Assembly (NCBI RefSeq): GCF_016907695.1
Contig: NZ_JAFBCK010000001.1
Coordinates: 1,984,001 to 2,048,000 of the forward strand
Source: Actinokineospora baliensis
Lineage (GTDB): Bacteria > Actinomycetota > Actinomycetes > Mycobacteriales > Pseudonocardiaceae
Reading direction: 5' to 3'
DNA length: 64,000 bases
The notes beneath the pieces were generated by a model. That model was not told the DNA's origin, did not search any database, and was given only the letters and a program-made list of their open reading frames with translations. Below are positions 27,145 through 38,547 of the stretch, in pieces. A program made the translations under genes and the position numbers. Position 1 is the first letter of the stretch. Each line of letters begins with the position of its first letter.

Positions 27145-27154
27145 GCAGGATCCA

Positions 27155-28270
27155 CTAAGAGGAGAGCCGAACGGCCTCTACGGCCAAGAGCAGTTCCGCA
27201 CCTTCACGTGGTCGTGCCGGATCCCGCCCAGTCAGCTCCTGCACTCGGCGGATCCGGTACCGCACTGTGTTCGGGTGGACGAACAACCGCTCCGCTGCTT
27301 CCTTGGCCGAACCAGCGACCTCGAACCACGCCACCAGAGTCCGGATCAACACGTCCCGCTCGCTGGTCGGTAGCGCCAAGAGGCCGCCCAGCACGATGCG
27401 GGACAACTCGGCCGCGATCTTCGGTGACCCCGCGACGAGGCTCGTCACCGCGCGGTCGCCGAACACGACCACACCACATTCCCCCGGGCCCAAGCAGCGC
27501 AGGGCGATCCGGGCGCGCTGCAACGCCCATGGCAAGTGCCGTAACGAAACCACCGGGCTCACCCCGACCGTGCCGGACAGCTGCCGCACGACGCTGAGAT
27601 CACCCCTTGGCACCAACACGATCGTCGCCAACGGGTGCGCCACCGAGCGCAACTGTGGCGGGACAACAGTTGCGCCTACTGCCACCACGAACTGACCGTT
27701 TTCCGGCAGACCCAACGCACGCGCAGCCTCTTCGTACTCGCTGTCCTGAGACAGCTGCCCGACCAACAACGCCTCTGCCACGGCATCCTTGTCGTGCCGA
27801 GCGGAGTCCGCAGCGAAGTCGCTGTACGCCGTGGCTATCGCGTCGGAGTAAGAGTCGATGATGCGCCACACGGTCGCGCTTATCGGAAGAAGCTGTTCTG
27901 GGGTAAGAAGTCCGGGCGGGATGGCTCGTTCCATCAACGCTTCGTAGGTGAACGTGCCCGCGATCCGGAACGCCCTCAACACCGCGGGGAGCGGGATTCC
28001 CTGCCTGGCCTGCGCGCGACCCGTCTTGCGCGCCGCCTCGAGGGAAACCTCGCTGCCCTCGATGAACGCCAGGAAAGCGTGCCGCAGGTTCACCTCGCAC
28101 ACCTTGCGCAGCTCCGCGGGCGCGACCTCGTTGACCCTGCGGTACGACTCTTCCTTCGCGGTCAGCTCGTCGGCCAGCTCATCCGCGAGCTCGACCACCC
28201 TCGCGAGCTGGGCTCTGGCCAGGTCCCGCAGCTCGGGAGGCAGCGGCGACATGATCGTCGGAGCGGCCAC
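27155..28270 (-). CDS. PucR-family transcriptional regulator
   Basis: Regulator of 371 aa. The N-terminal helical sensor region (about 1-150) and a GGDEF-like middle region (about 165-300) precede the C-terminal PucR HTH: LIRTLVAWFEVAGSAKEAAERLFVHPNTVRYRIRR lies at roughly 307-342. It starts at the GTG at 28270; an ATG six codons later is possible. It is convergent with the QorB-like gene and alone on its transcript; the target is unknown. Confidence 0.85.
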   Translation of the reverse strand: MAAPTIMSPLPPELRDLARAQLARVVELADELADELTAKEESYRRVNEVAPAELRKVCEVNLRHAFLAFIEGSEVSLEAARKTGRAQARQGIPLPAVLRAFRIAGTFTYEALMERAIPPGLLTPEQLLPISATVWRIIDSYSDAIATAYSDFAADSARHDKDAVAEALLVGQLSQDSEYEEAARALGLPENGQFVVAVGATVVPPQLRSVAHPLATIVLVPRGDLSVVRQLSGTVGVSPVVSLRHLPWALQRARIALRCLGPGECGVVVFGDRAVTSLVAGSPKIAAELSRIVLGGLLALPTSERDVLIRTLVAWFEVAGSAKEAAERLFVHPNTVRYRIRRVQELTGRDPARPREGAELLLAVEAVRLSS

Positions 28271-28329
28271 CGCTCGACTCTAACCGGAAATGAACCCGTT
28301 TCCCACCGGCCGTTGGGTCCGCGGCCCGT

Positions 28330-29454
28330 TCACAGCCCGAGCGCCTGCAACAAGGTGCGCAACTTGGCCTCGGTCTCGGCGAACTCGGCGGCCGGGTCGG
28401 AATCCGGCATGATCCCCGCGCCCGCGAACAGCCGCATCTCCCGCTCGCGCACCTGCGCGCAGCGGATGGCCAGCACCCACTGGCCGTCGCCGTCGGCGGA
28501 GCACCAGCCGACCGCACCGCTGTAGAAGCCCCGGTCGAACGGCTCCAGTTCCGCGATCGCCGAGCGCGCGGCCGCCGTCGGCGTCCCGCAGACCGCCGGG
28601 GTGGGGTGCAGCGCGGCGGCCAACCGCAGCGACGACACGTCCTGGTCGCGCAGTTGCCCGGTGACCCGGGTGGACAGGTGCCACATCGTCGGCGTGGCGA
28701 CCAACGACGGCCCGGTCACCGCCAGGTCCCGGCAGAACGGCCGCAGCACCTCGACCACGGACTCGACGACCACCGCGTGCTCGGCCTGGTTCTTCGTCGA
28801 GGCGAGCAGCGCCTCGGCATTAGCCCGATCGTGTGAGGGATCACCCCCGCGGGGGAGGGATCCGGCGAGCGGATTCGACACCACCTCGGCCCCGCGGCGC
28901 TCCAGCAGCAGCTCCGGACTGGCCCCGAGCAGGGTCGACCCGTCGGGCAGTGCAGTGGCGAAGGTGTAACCGAGCGGATTCGCCGCGGCGAGTCCCGGCA
29001 GCAGCGCGCCGACCCGCACCGGCTCGTCGAACACCAACCGCGTCGACCGGGCGAGCACGACCTTGCGCAGGTCGTCGTCGGCCCGCAACGCGCTCACCGC
29101 GGCCGCGACTGCCCGCCGGTACCCAGGCCCGTCGGGCACGTGGGTCGCGGTGGGTCGCGATGGCGCCCACGGCGTCGCCCGGGGCTGGTACGGGTGGATG
29201 CTGCCCGCCCGCTGCACGGACCGGGGGATCACCAGGTGAGCGGGGGTTTCGGGGGCGAAGGGGAGGGCGCCGGTGGCCACGGGGGCGCCGGTGTCGACCA
29301 GCAGCTTGGTGACCTGGGTGGCCAGCTCGTCCGGGTCGGTCTCCGCGACCACCGCGCGCGTCCCGGAGGCCGCCGTGGTGGCCTCGGGCGCGGCGAGCAG
29401 GAACGAGCCGGGCGCATAGCCCTCGACGAGCGCAGCGGCCCGATCACCGTCCAT
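28330..29454 (-). CDS. Isochorismate synthase
   Basis: Chorismate-binding enzyme of 374 aa that converts chorismate to isochorismate for menaquinone or siderophore synthesis. Family blocks are KVVLARSTRLVFDEPV, LLGASPELLLERRG, VSNPLAGSLPRGGDPSHDRA, LHPTPAVCGTP and AGAGIMPDSDPAAEFAETEAKL with the Mg-binding Glu residues. The start ATG at 29454 (MDGDRAAALVEGY) is preferred over an upstream open extension of low-complexity composition. No other siderophore or menaquinone gene is adjacent, so the pathway is undecided (MenF versus EntC/DhbC type). Confidence 0.88.
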   Translation of the reverse strand: MDGDRAAALVEGYAPGSFLLAAPEATTAASGTRAVVAETDPDELATQVTKLLVDTGAPVATGALPFAPETPAHLVIPRSVQRAGSIHPYQPRATPWAPSRPTATHVPDGPGYRRAVAAAVSALRADDDLRKVVLARSTRLVFDEPVRVGALLPGLAAANPLGYTFATALPDGSTLLGASPELLLERRGAEVVSNPLAGSLPRGGDPSHDRANAEALLASTKNQAEHAVVVESVVEVLRPFCRDLAVTGPSLVATPTMWHLSTRVTGQLRDQDVSSLRLAAALHPTPAVCGTPTAAARSAIAELEPFDRGFYSGAVGWCSADGDGQWVLAIRCAQVREREMRLFAGAGIMPDSDPAAEFAETEAKLRTLLQALGL

Positions 29455-29515
29455 CGCTCCATCATGCCCAGCGGTGCTGCCTCGCACCGCCCGGTGGCGC
29501 TGTGCCGTTGGCCAC

Positions 29516-29557
29516 GAAAAACCGCAGGTGGGCGCCGTGTCCGGCACCCACCTGCGG
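29516..29557 (-). terminator. Terminator of mihF
   Basis: Stem of at least 11 bp (29522-29532 against 29547-29557) with further pairing inside, followed on the minus strand by UUUUU (29517-29521 read in reverse). It begins 12 bp after the mihF stop. Confidence 0.85.
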
Positions 29558-29568
29558 CGTAGAGCGAC

Positions 29569-29880
29569 TTAGTTGAGCGCGTCGATGAGCGCGGAGCGCT
29601 GGCGGTCGCCAAGGCCCGCCGCCCGGCGGTCCGGGTCGATCCCGGCCTGCTCGAGCAGGGCGGCCACCTTCACCGCGCCAAGGCCGGGAACGGCCTTGAG
29701 CAGTGCGGCGACCTTGGTCTTGCCGATGGTCTTGTCGTCCTTGGCCTTGCCGAGCACCGACGCGATGGTCCGCTCACCGGACTTGATCTGCGCCAGCAGC
29801 TCGGACCGGGCCTTGCGAGCCTCGGCTGCCTTGGCGAGCGCATCGGCGCGCTGCTCGGGAGTCAACGTGGGCAGAGCCAA
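29569..29880 (-). CDS. mihF: Actinobacterial integration host factor
   Basis: Small nucleoid protein of 103 aa. It opens LALPTLTPEQRADALAKAAEAR, the conserved mIHF N-terminus, and continues with IGKTKVAALLKAVPGLGAVKVAALLEQAGI, the helix-two-turn-helix DNA-binding part, and the GLGDRQRSAL end. The TTG at 29880 is the likely start because AAGGA lies 8 nt upstream and the homologous proteins start at the same residue. In this family it binds DNA non-specifically and is usually essential. It is monocistronic with its own terminator. Confidence 0.92.
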   Translation of the reverse strand: MALPTLTPEQRADALAKAAEARKARSELLAQIKSGERTIASVLGKAKDDKTIGKTKVAALLKAVPGLGAVKVAALLEQAGIDPDRRAAGLGDRQRSALIDALN

Positions 29881-30251
29881 CGTGCTGTTCCTTTCCTTCT
29901 TCACCCGCCGCGGCAGCGGCGGGCCAGCTGTGGATCAGGTCATCGCGGCTACCGACGGTCACCGGAGCGGACGGTGAAGCCCGCCCCTGGCTCACCGTGC
30001 GACCCGGGGGCCGGATGCCTTTCACCAGTAAACGACACCTCGGAGGGCAACATACCCCCGACACGCGCAAAGGTCTTGTGGAGCGCGCGCCCGACCGTGC
30101 GGCGACGCAGCGTGACAGCATGATCAACTAGCCAAATTGGACGGTCCGACCCGTGTCGCGGCGAGCGCGCACGCACTATCGTTTGCCACTACCGGCCAGT
30201 AAGTTCGACCGCGCACGTCGGGGCCCCGATCCGCCCAGGGAGTTGTCACCC
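29881..30251. other. Intergenic region between mihF and an acyl-CoA ligase gene
   Basis: 371 bp without a convincing gene. It holds the divergent promoters and an imperfect hairpin near 29906-29920 (CCCGCCGCGGCAGCGGCGGG). The Shine-Dalgarno GGGAG for the ligase is at about 30238. No RNA gene is recognised. Confidence 0.5.
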
Positions 30252-31883
30252 ATGTTCAGCACGATGCAGGACGGCAACCTGTCCATCGCCACCTTGCTGC
30301 GCCACGGCGCCAAGGTCCACGCCACCGCCGAGGTCACCACCTGGACCGGCACCGGGGGGCGCAGCGCGACCTTCGCCGAGGTGGGCGTCGAGGCGGCGAA
30401 GCTGGCCAACGCGCTGCGCGGCCTCGGGGTGACCGGCGACCAGCGCGTCGCCACGTTCATGTGGAACAACCAGGAGCACCTGACGGCCTACCTCGCCGTC
30501 CCCGCGATGGGCGCGGTGCTGCACACCCTCAACGTGCGCCTGTTCCCGGAGCAGTTGACCTTCATCGTCAACCACGCCGAGGACCACGTGATCATCGTGG
30601 ACGCCTCGATCGCGCCGCTGCTGGCCAGGATCCTGCCCGCGTGCCCCACCGTCGAGCACGTCATCGTCGCCAACGGTCCCGCGGAGTCCCTCGCGGCGCC
30701 CGAGCACATCACCGTCCACTCCTACGCGGACCTGCTCGCCAACGCCGCCGGTGACTTTGAGTGGCCGGACGTAGACGAACGCGCGGCGGCCGCCATGTGC
30801 TACACCTCCGGCACGACCGGCAACCCCAAGGGCGTCGTCTACTCGCACCGGTCGATCTGGCTGCACTCGATGCAGGTGTGCATGCCCGACGGGATGCAGA
30901 TCTCGTCGTCGGACCGCACCCTCGTGATCGTGCCCCAGTTCCACGCGATGTCGTGGGGCATCCCGTACGCCGCGTTCATGACCGGCGCCTCGCTGATCAT
31001 GCCGGACCGGTTCCTGCAGCCGGAGCCGCTGGCGCAGATGATCGCCGAGCTCAAGCCGACCCAGTCGGCCGCCGTTCCCACCATCTGGCAAGGCGTTCTC
31101 GCCCACCTGGACCAGAACCCGGCGGACCTGTCGTCGCTGCGCGAGGTCGTCGTCGGTGGTGCCGCCTGCCCGCCCGCGATGATGCACGCGTTCTCGGAGA
31201 AGTACGGGCTCTACATCGTGCACGCCTGGGGCATGACCGAGACCTCACCGCTGGGCACGCTCAGCCGCCCCCCGGTCGGCATCTCCGAAGAGGAGACCTG
31301 GCGCTACCGCTACACCCAGGGCCGCCTCCCCGCGGGCGTCACCGCGCGCCTCATCGGCGACGACGGCCAAGAAGTCCCGTGGGACGGCGAGAGCGTTGGT
31401 GAGCTGGAGGTGCGCGGACCGTGGATCGCGGGCGCCTACTACAAGCCGGAGCCGGAGGACGCGGCGAAGTTCGTCAACGGTTGGCTACGAACCGGTGATG
31501 TCGGAACCCTGACCCCCGACGGCTTCCTCACCCTCACCGACCGCTCCAAGGACATCATCAAGTCCGGCGGCGAGTGGATCTCCTCCGTGGAGCTGGAGAA
31601 CCACGTCATGGCGCACCCCGCCGTCGCCGAGGCCGCCGTTGTCGGCATCCCGGACCCGAGGTGGGACGAGCGGCCGCTGGTCGCCGTCGTGCTCCGCCCC
31701 GGTGCCACCGCGGGCGCCGAGGAGCTGCGCGACTTCCTCGACACCAAGGTCGCCAAGTGGCAGCTGCCCGAGTACTGGACCTTCGTCGAGGAGGTCCCCA
31801 AGACCAGCGTCGGCAAGTTCGACAAGAAGGTGATCCGGGCCGCCCACGCACAAGGCACCCTCGACGTCAAGCACCTCGGCTGA
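30252..31883 (+). CDS. Acyl-CoA ligase (AMP-forming, AlkK/FadD type)
   Basis: ANL-superfamily enzyme of 543 aa that activates a fatty acid as acyl-AMP and transfers it to CoA. The P-loop is [20 protein letters not shown] (about 179-198). [12 protein letters not shown] (A5), [20 protein letters not shown] (A7/A8) and the catalytic Lys in [10 protein letters not shown] (A10) are intact. It belongs to the medium/long-chain AlkK-like branch by its N-terminus. The start ATG at 30252 follows GGGAG. A terminator hairpin follows at once, so it is monocistronic. Confidence 0.88.
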   Translation: MFSTMQDGNLSIATLLRHGAKVHATAEVTTWTGTGGRSATFAEVGVEAAKLANALRGLGVTGDQRVATFMWNNQEHLTAYLAVPAMGAVLHTLNVRLFPEQLTFIVNHAEDHVIIVDASIAPLLARILPACPTVEHVIVANGPAESLAAPEHITVHSYADLLANAAGDFEWPDVDERAAAAMCYTSGTTGNPKGVVYSHRSIWLHSMQVCMPDGMQISSSDRTLVIVPQFHAMSWGIPYAAFMTGASLIMPDRFLQPEPLAQMIAELKPTQSAAVPTIWQGVLAHLDQNPADLSSLREVVVGGAACPPAMMHAFSEKYGLYIVHAWGMTETSPLGTLSRPPVGISEEETWRYRYTQGRLPAGVTARLIGDDGQEVPWDGESVGELEVRGPWIAGAYYKPEPEDAAKFVNGWLRTGDVGTLTPDGFLTLTDRSKDIIKSGGEWISSVELENHVMAHPAVAEAAVVGIPDPRWDERPLVAVVLRPGATAGAEELRDFLDTKVAKWQLPEYWTFVEEVPKTSVGKFDKKVIRAAHAQGTLDVKHLG

Positions 31884-31895
31884 GCCGGTCGGCGC

Positions 31896-31922
31896 CCCGG
31901 GACGCCCACCCGGCGTCCCGGG
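31896..31922 (+). terminator. Hairpin terminator
   Basis: Perfect 11-bp stem (31896-31906 against 31912-31922) with a 5-nt loop, 13 bp after the acyl-CoA ligase stop. No long U-tract, as is common in actinomycetes. Confidence 0.75.
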
Positions 31923-31998
31923 TACCGCCGAATGGGGACATCGGTTCACCCTGCTAGGTAGGGTATTCGGCAGTTCCGTCGCTCTTGGAGGTGCCGCC

Positions 31999-32565
31999 CT
32001 GCCCCGCGAGTCCCGCGACCGCAAGCTCAACGCCACCTCGTTCGTGGTGCTGGGCATGCTCGCCCAAGGCCCGGCCACCAGCTACGACCTCAAGCAGCGG
32101 GTCGCGCTCACCATCGGCAACTTCTGGGCCTTCGCCCACTCCCAGCTCTACGACGAGCCGGTTCGCCTGGTGGAGGCGGGCCTGCTCAGCGCGACCGAGG
32201 AGGAGGGCGGCAGGCGCCGCCGCACCTACTCGATCACCGAGGACGGCCGGACCGCGCTGCGCGAGTGGCTGGCGTCGCCGACCCCGGACGAGACCGAGGT
32301 CCGCGACCTCGGCCTGCTCAAGCTGTTCTTCTCCACCTTCGCCGAACCGGCGGACCTGGCCACGTTGGCCCGCACCCGGCGCGACTCGCACAAGGCCCGC
32401 GCCGACGGGTACATGGCGATGTACAACCAGATCGCGGGCTTCGCCGACCGGTGGCAGGTGAAGTCGCTGGAGCTCGGCATCCGCATCGAGCGCTGCGTGG
32501 AGCGGTTCTGGACCGAGTTCACCGAGGAACTCGACGCCGAGGCGCGCAAGCCGCCGCGGCAGTAG
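31999..32565 (+). CDS. PadR-family regulator, probable CTG start
   Basis: Winged-helix regulator of about 188 aa with a C-terminal Vir_AR dimerisation domain (TFAEPADLATLARTRR to IERCVERFWTEF). The HTH begins SFVVLGMLAQGPATSYDLKQ and the wing is RRRRTYSITEDGRTALREWL. The first standard start codon in frame is the GTG at 32044, inside helix 1 of the domain. The CTG at 31999 has GGAGG 7 nt upstream and adds the expected PRESRDRKLNATS leader; no ATG, GTG or TTG lies upstream in frame. CTG initiation is inferred from this. It is convergent with the vWA gene (stops abut). Confidence 0.8.
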   Translation: MPRESRDRKLNATSFVVLGMLAQGPATSYDLKQRVALTIGNFWAFAHSQLYDEPVRLVEAGLLSATEEEGGRRRRTYSITEDGRTALREWLASPTPDETEVRDLGLLKLFFSTFAEPADLATLARTRRDSHKARADGYMAMYNQIAGFADRWQVKSLELGIRIERCVERFWTEFTEELDAEARKPPRQ

Positions 32566-34224
32566 CTACTTGTTGCAGCCGGGGGGCTGGCACAGCACCC
32601 CGCTGAGCGCCTTGTAGAAGATCGCCCCGATCTTGGTGGGGTCCGGTGTGACGAACGCCTGGCCCCCGGTCGGTCCGGTGATCGCCTCGAGTTCCTTGAG
32701 GTCGGCGTCGGGGCCGATCCCGATGCCGATCAGCTGCAGCGGCCGCCTGGGGTCCTGCAGCTTGGCCAGCTCCTCCAGCAGTTGCGAGCGGCTGATGCCG
32801 TCCGGGTCCTCGTTCTTCCCGTCGGTCAGCACCACCACCAGGTTGATCCGCCCGGGCTCCCAGTTCTCCCGCGCCGACTGGTAGGCGGCCAGCACGCTGT
32901 CGTAGAGCCCGGTGGCCCCGCCCTTGATCGCCTTGACCGACCGCAGCTTCTCCAGCGCGCCGGTGTTGAGCTGCTCGGCCACCGGCAGCACCGGCAGCAG
33001 CTCCCGGTAGTCCTTGCTCCCGTCCAGGTTCGTGGAGAACAGCCACATCCCGAACTTCGTGGTGGGCCGGAACAACCCGATCCCCAGCTCCGCCGCCTTG
33101 ACCGTCACCGCCATCCGGTCCGCCCCGGTCCCCGGCACCGGCTCGGCCATCGACCCCGACACGTCCAGCAGCACCTGCATCCGCGAGCTCAGGTTCACGC
33201 CCGCCCACTGGTTCAGCAGCTGGTCGACCTCGTCGGTTGACGGCAGCGGCACCGGGGCGACCTGGTCGATCGAGGTGCGCCCGTCGGCGGACCTGTCGCG
33301 CAGCACAGCGCCATCCGGCCCGCGGAAGCCGGCGTCGCCAAGTGCCGTCAACGACGACGGAGTGCCTAGCTCAGCGAGGAGTCGCTGCGACACCGACAGA
33401 GAAGCCTGTGATGCGGTGGGCAGAACCGTGTACGGGAAGTCCAACGACGGAACGGCGGCGTACGAGGCGATCAGGGGGAAGGCCGTGTTGGTCGCGTTGT
33501 GGCGCAAGAGAGAGCTCTCCGGAGTCGGGAAGACACTCAGGGGAGCGGACGGGCTGTTGGTGCCGGGTAAGCGGGCGTAGAGGTCCGCGGTCTGCGGCAA
33601 GGTGTTGAGGGCCAGCTTGCGCAAGGACGCGGTCGCCGCGGCGGGCGGATCCGGGGTGGCCGCGGTCGCCGTGTTGATGCCGAGCAGCGTCGACAGACCG
33701 GACGGATCCCGTGCGGGGTCGGAGATCCCGATGGAGGTGGCCTCCAGGGCCTGCGCCCACGTGGGTTTGGTGCCCGGCCAGCCCAAGCCCGCGGCGATCT
33801 CCTCGGTCATCGCGAGGACTACGGGTGTTGACGCCACCGGGGTTCCGGTCAGCTCCACGCTCCAGGCGCCCTTCTGGTGGGCGCGGCGCAGCCAGAGGGT
33901 GGACTCCGGGATCCACACGTCCGGGGCCTGCGTGCCGTCGGAGACGATCAGGGATTCGGCGGCCGCGCCGGATTCCAGCGGGTTGACCTGGACCCGGGTG
34001 CACCCGTCGGTGATCCGGGCACCCGCCGCCTGCACGATCGGGGCCAGGTCGGGGGCGGCGACGACGGTGAGGGTGGCGGGTTCGCAGCTCGCGGTGGTCG
34101 GTCGGTCGCTGATCGTGTCCAGGGCGAACCAGCCGCCCACCACGAGTGCCAGCAGGACGACCAGGAGCAGCGCCGTCGAGCGGAAGCCCCATTTCGGCCG
34201 CCTGGGCGACGAGTGTCGTCCCAT
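32566..34224 (-). CDS. Substrate-binding-like domain fused to von Willebrand factor A domain
   Basis: Membrane-anchored extracytoplasmic protein of 552 aa. TM helix at about 17-35 (TALLLVVLLALVVGGWFAL). Residues about 47-320 resemble a periplasmic-binding-protein fold (ATLTVVAAPDLAPIVQAAG, APDVWIPESTLWLRRA, SIGISDPARDPSGLSTLLG). Residues about 355-540 are a vWA domain with the MIDAS motif DVSGSM, a Thr in KGGATGLYDSV and an Asp in VVLTDGKNEDP. The start ATG at 34224 has GAGAGG 8 nt upstream. The role is unknown; such fusions occur widely in actinomycetes. Confidence 0.8.
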   Translation of the reverse strand: MGRHSSPRRPKWGFRSTALLLVVLLALVVGGWFALDTISDRPTTASCEPATLTVVAAPDLAPIVQAAGARITDGCTRVQVNPLESGAAAESLIVSDGTQAPDVWIPESTLWLRRAHQKGAWSVELTGTPVASTPVVLAMTEEIAAGLGWPGTKPTWAQALEATSIGISDPARDPSGLSTLLGINTATAATPDPPAAATASLRKLALNTLPQTADLYARLPGTNSPSAPLSVFPTPESSLLRHNATNTAFPLIASYAAVPSLDFPYTVLPTASQASLSVSQRLLAELGTPSSLTALGDAGFRGPDGAVLRDRSADGRTSIDQVAPVPLPSTDEVDQLLNQWAGVNLSSRMQVLLDVSGSMAEPVPGTGADRMAVTVKAAELGIGLFRPTTKFGMWLFSTNLDGSKDYRELLPVLPVAEQLNTGALEKLRSVKAIKGGATGLYDSVLAAYQSARENWEPGRINLVVVLTDGKNEDPDGISRSQLLEELAKLQDPRRPLQLIGIGIGPDADLKELEAITGPTGGQAFVTPDPTKIGAIFYKALSGVLCQPPGCNK

Positions 34225-34272
34225 GGCCCACCTCTCGCGGGAAGGTGGCGCCATGCTAGACGCCGCGCACCC

Positions 34273-36066
34273 TTACGAGTAGAGCTTGTCGACCTCGGAT
34301 CCGAAGTCGCGCATGATGATCCGGCGCTTGAGCTTGAGCGACGGGGTGAGGTGGCCGGTCTCGGGGGTGAACTCGGTGGCCAGCACCCGGAACTTGCGCA
34401 CCGACTCCGCCGTCGACACCGCCGTGTTGCCCTCGTCGACCGCCTTCTGCACCTCGGCGAGCAGGTCGGGGTCGTCGATCAGGTCGGCGACCGTGGCCCC
34501 GGCGGGCTTGCCCGCGGTGGACTTCCAGTAGCTGAAGTAGTCCGGGTCGATGGTGATCAGCGCGGCGATGTACTTCTGCCCGTCGCCGACCACCATGGCC
34601 TGCCCGACCAGCGGGTGCGCGGAGATGCGGTCCTCGATGACCGCGGGCGCGACGTTCTTGCCGCCGCTGGTCACCAGGATCTCCTTCTTCCGCCCGGTGA
34701 TCTTCAGGTAGCCGTCGGCGTCGAGCTCGCCGAGGTCGCCGGTGTGGAACCAGCCGTCGCCGTCGATCACCTCGGCGGTGCCCGCGTCGTTGTTCCAGTA
34801 GCGGCGGAACACCTGCTCGCCCTTGAGCAGGACCTCCCCGTCCTCGTCGATGCGCACCGTCGTCCCCGGCAGCGGCCGCCCGACCGTGCCCGGCCGCAGG
34901 TGCTGGGGCGTGTTGACCGCCGAGGCCGCGGTGGTCTCGGTCAGGCCGTAGCCCTCCAGCACGATCAGGCCGACTCCGCGGAAGAAGTGCGTCAGCCGGG
35001 CGCCGAGCGCGGCACCACCGGAGATGGCGAACTTCGTCTTGCCGCCCATGGCCGCGCGCAGCTTGCTGTAGACCAGCTTGTCGAACACCAGGTGCTTGAG
35101 CTTGAGGCCCAGACCCGCCTTGCCGTCCGCCTCGCTGAAGGCGATCGCGGTCGCCGCCGCGGCGTCGAAGATCTTGCCCTTGCCGCCCGCGTGCGCCTTC
35201 TGCCGCGCTCCGTTGTAGACCTTCTCGAACACGTACGGCACCGACAGGATGAAGGTCGGCTGGAACGAGGCCAGGTCCACCATGACCTGCTTGACGTCGG
35301 CCGTGTGGCCCATGGTGCAGCGCGCGTAGACGCAGCCCACCTCGACCATCCGGCCGAACACGTGCGCCACCGGCAGGAACAGCAGCGTCGAGGGCGCCTC
35401 GGCCATGCCGCGGCCGTGGAAGAGCTCGGCGAGCACCTCGGCGCCGTAGCCGCACTCGGCGAAGAAGTTCTCGTGGGTCAGCACGCAGCCCTTGGGCTGA
35501 CCGGTGGTCCCGGAGGTGTAGATGATGGTGGCGACGTCCTCGGCGGTGACCGCCGCGCGTCGCGAGTGGATCTCCGCTTCGGCCACGTCGGCGCCCGCGG
35601 CGGTGATCGAGGCGATGTCGTCGACCCGCCACACCTGGCGCAGGTCCGGCAGCAGCTCGCGGACGCTGCCCAGCCGGGCGGCGTGCTCGTCGGTCTCCAC
35701 CACCACGGCGACCGCGCCCGAGTCGGACAGGATCCACTGGATCTGCTCGGCGGAGGAGGTCACGTAGATCGGCACCGACACCGCGCCAGCGGCCCAGATG
35801 GCGAAGTCGAGCAGTGTCCACTCGTACCTGGTCGCGGCCAGGATGGCCACCCGGTCGCCAGGTCCGATGCCCGATCCCGCCAGGCCCCTGGCGACCTCGG
35901 TGACCTCCTCGGCGAAGCGGGTCGCGGTGATGTCCTCCCAGCCAGCGCCCGCCTTGCGCCGGAACGCGACGTCGGCCGGGCCGAGCTCCGCGTTGTCGTA
36001 CACCAGGTCGGCGAGTCCACCCGCAACCTCACGCTTGGCGACTGGGGGTACGGCGAACTCGCGCAT
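34273..36066 (-). CDS. Long-chain fatty-acid-CoA ligase (FadD15 type)
   Basis: AMP-forming ligase of 597 aa, the long AMP-binding type. The P-loop IIYTSGTTGQPKGCVLTHEN is at about 180-199. LEGYGLTETTAASAVN (A5), WFHTGDLGELDADGYLKITG (A7/A8), GRKKEILVTSGGKNVAP and LTPSLKLKRRIIMRDF with the C-terminal catalytic Lys are all present. The length and the sequence between A5 and A8 match actinobacterial FadD15-like enzymes for fatty-acid activation. Start ATG at 36066, following GGAGGA. Confidence 0.88.
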   Translation of the reverse strand: MREFAVPPVAKREVAGGLADLVYDNAELGPADVAFRRKAGAGWEDITATRFAEEVTEVARGLAGSGIGPGDRVAILAATRYEWTLLDFAIWAAGAVSVPIYVTSSAEQIQWILSDSGAVAVVVETDEHAARLGSVRELLPDLRQVWRVDDIASITAAGADVAEAEIHSRRAAVTAEDVATIIYTSGTTGQPKGCVLTHENFFAECGYGAEVLAELFHGRGMAEAPSTLLFLPVAHVFGRMVEVGCVYARCTMGHTADVKQVMVDLASFQPTFILSVPYVFEKVYNGARQKAHAGGKGKIFDAAAATAIAFSEADGKAGLGLKLKHLVFDKLVYSKLRAAMGGKTKFAISGGAALGARLTHFFRGVGLIVLEGYGLTETTAASAVNTPQHLRPGTVGRPLPGTTVRIDEDGEVLLKGEQVFRRYWNNDAGTAEVIDGDGWFHTGDLGELDADGYLKITGRKKEILVTSGGKNVAPAVIEDRISAHPLVGQAMVVGDGQKYIAALITIDPDYFSYWKSTAGKPAGATVADLIDDPDLLAEVQKAVDEGNTAVSTAESVRKFRVLATEFTPETGHLTPSLKLKRRIIMRDFGSEVDKLYS

Positions 36067-36214
36067 GGCTCTCCTCCGGCACACGTCAGGCAGCGTGGTG
36101 CGGGTGACCCCTACCGTCTACCTAGCGGTAACTTGGCCCGTATCTTGCCGCCAACCTCGGCCGCGGGGCCAGGGGCTTGGCGTAACTGATATCTGGCAAT
36201 TGTGACAAATGAGT

Positions 36215-36245
36215 CCGCCCCGGGTGAACAGCGCACCCGGGGCGG
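36215..36245 (-). terminator. Terminator downstream of the first trypsin gene
   Basis: Perfect 12-bp stem (36215-36226 against 36234-36245) with a 7-nt loop, 30 bp after the stop. It separates the protease island from fadD. Confidence 0.75.
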
Positions 36246-36275
36246 AAACCAAAAGTTGACCTTACTGGTCGGTCA

Positions 36276-38538
<2,263 letters not shown>

Positions 38539-38547
38539 TCACGTGGC

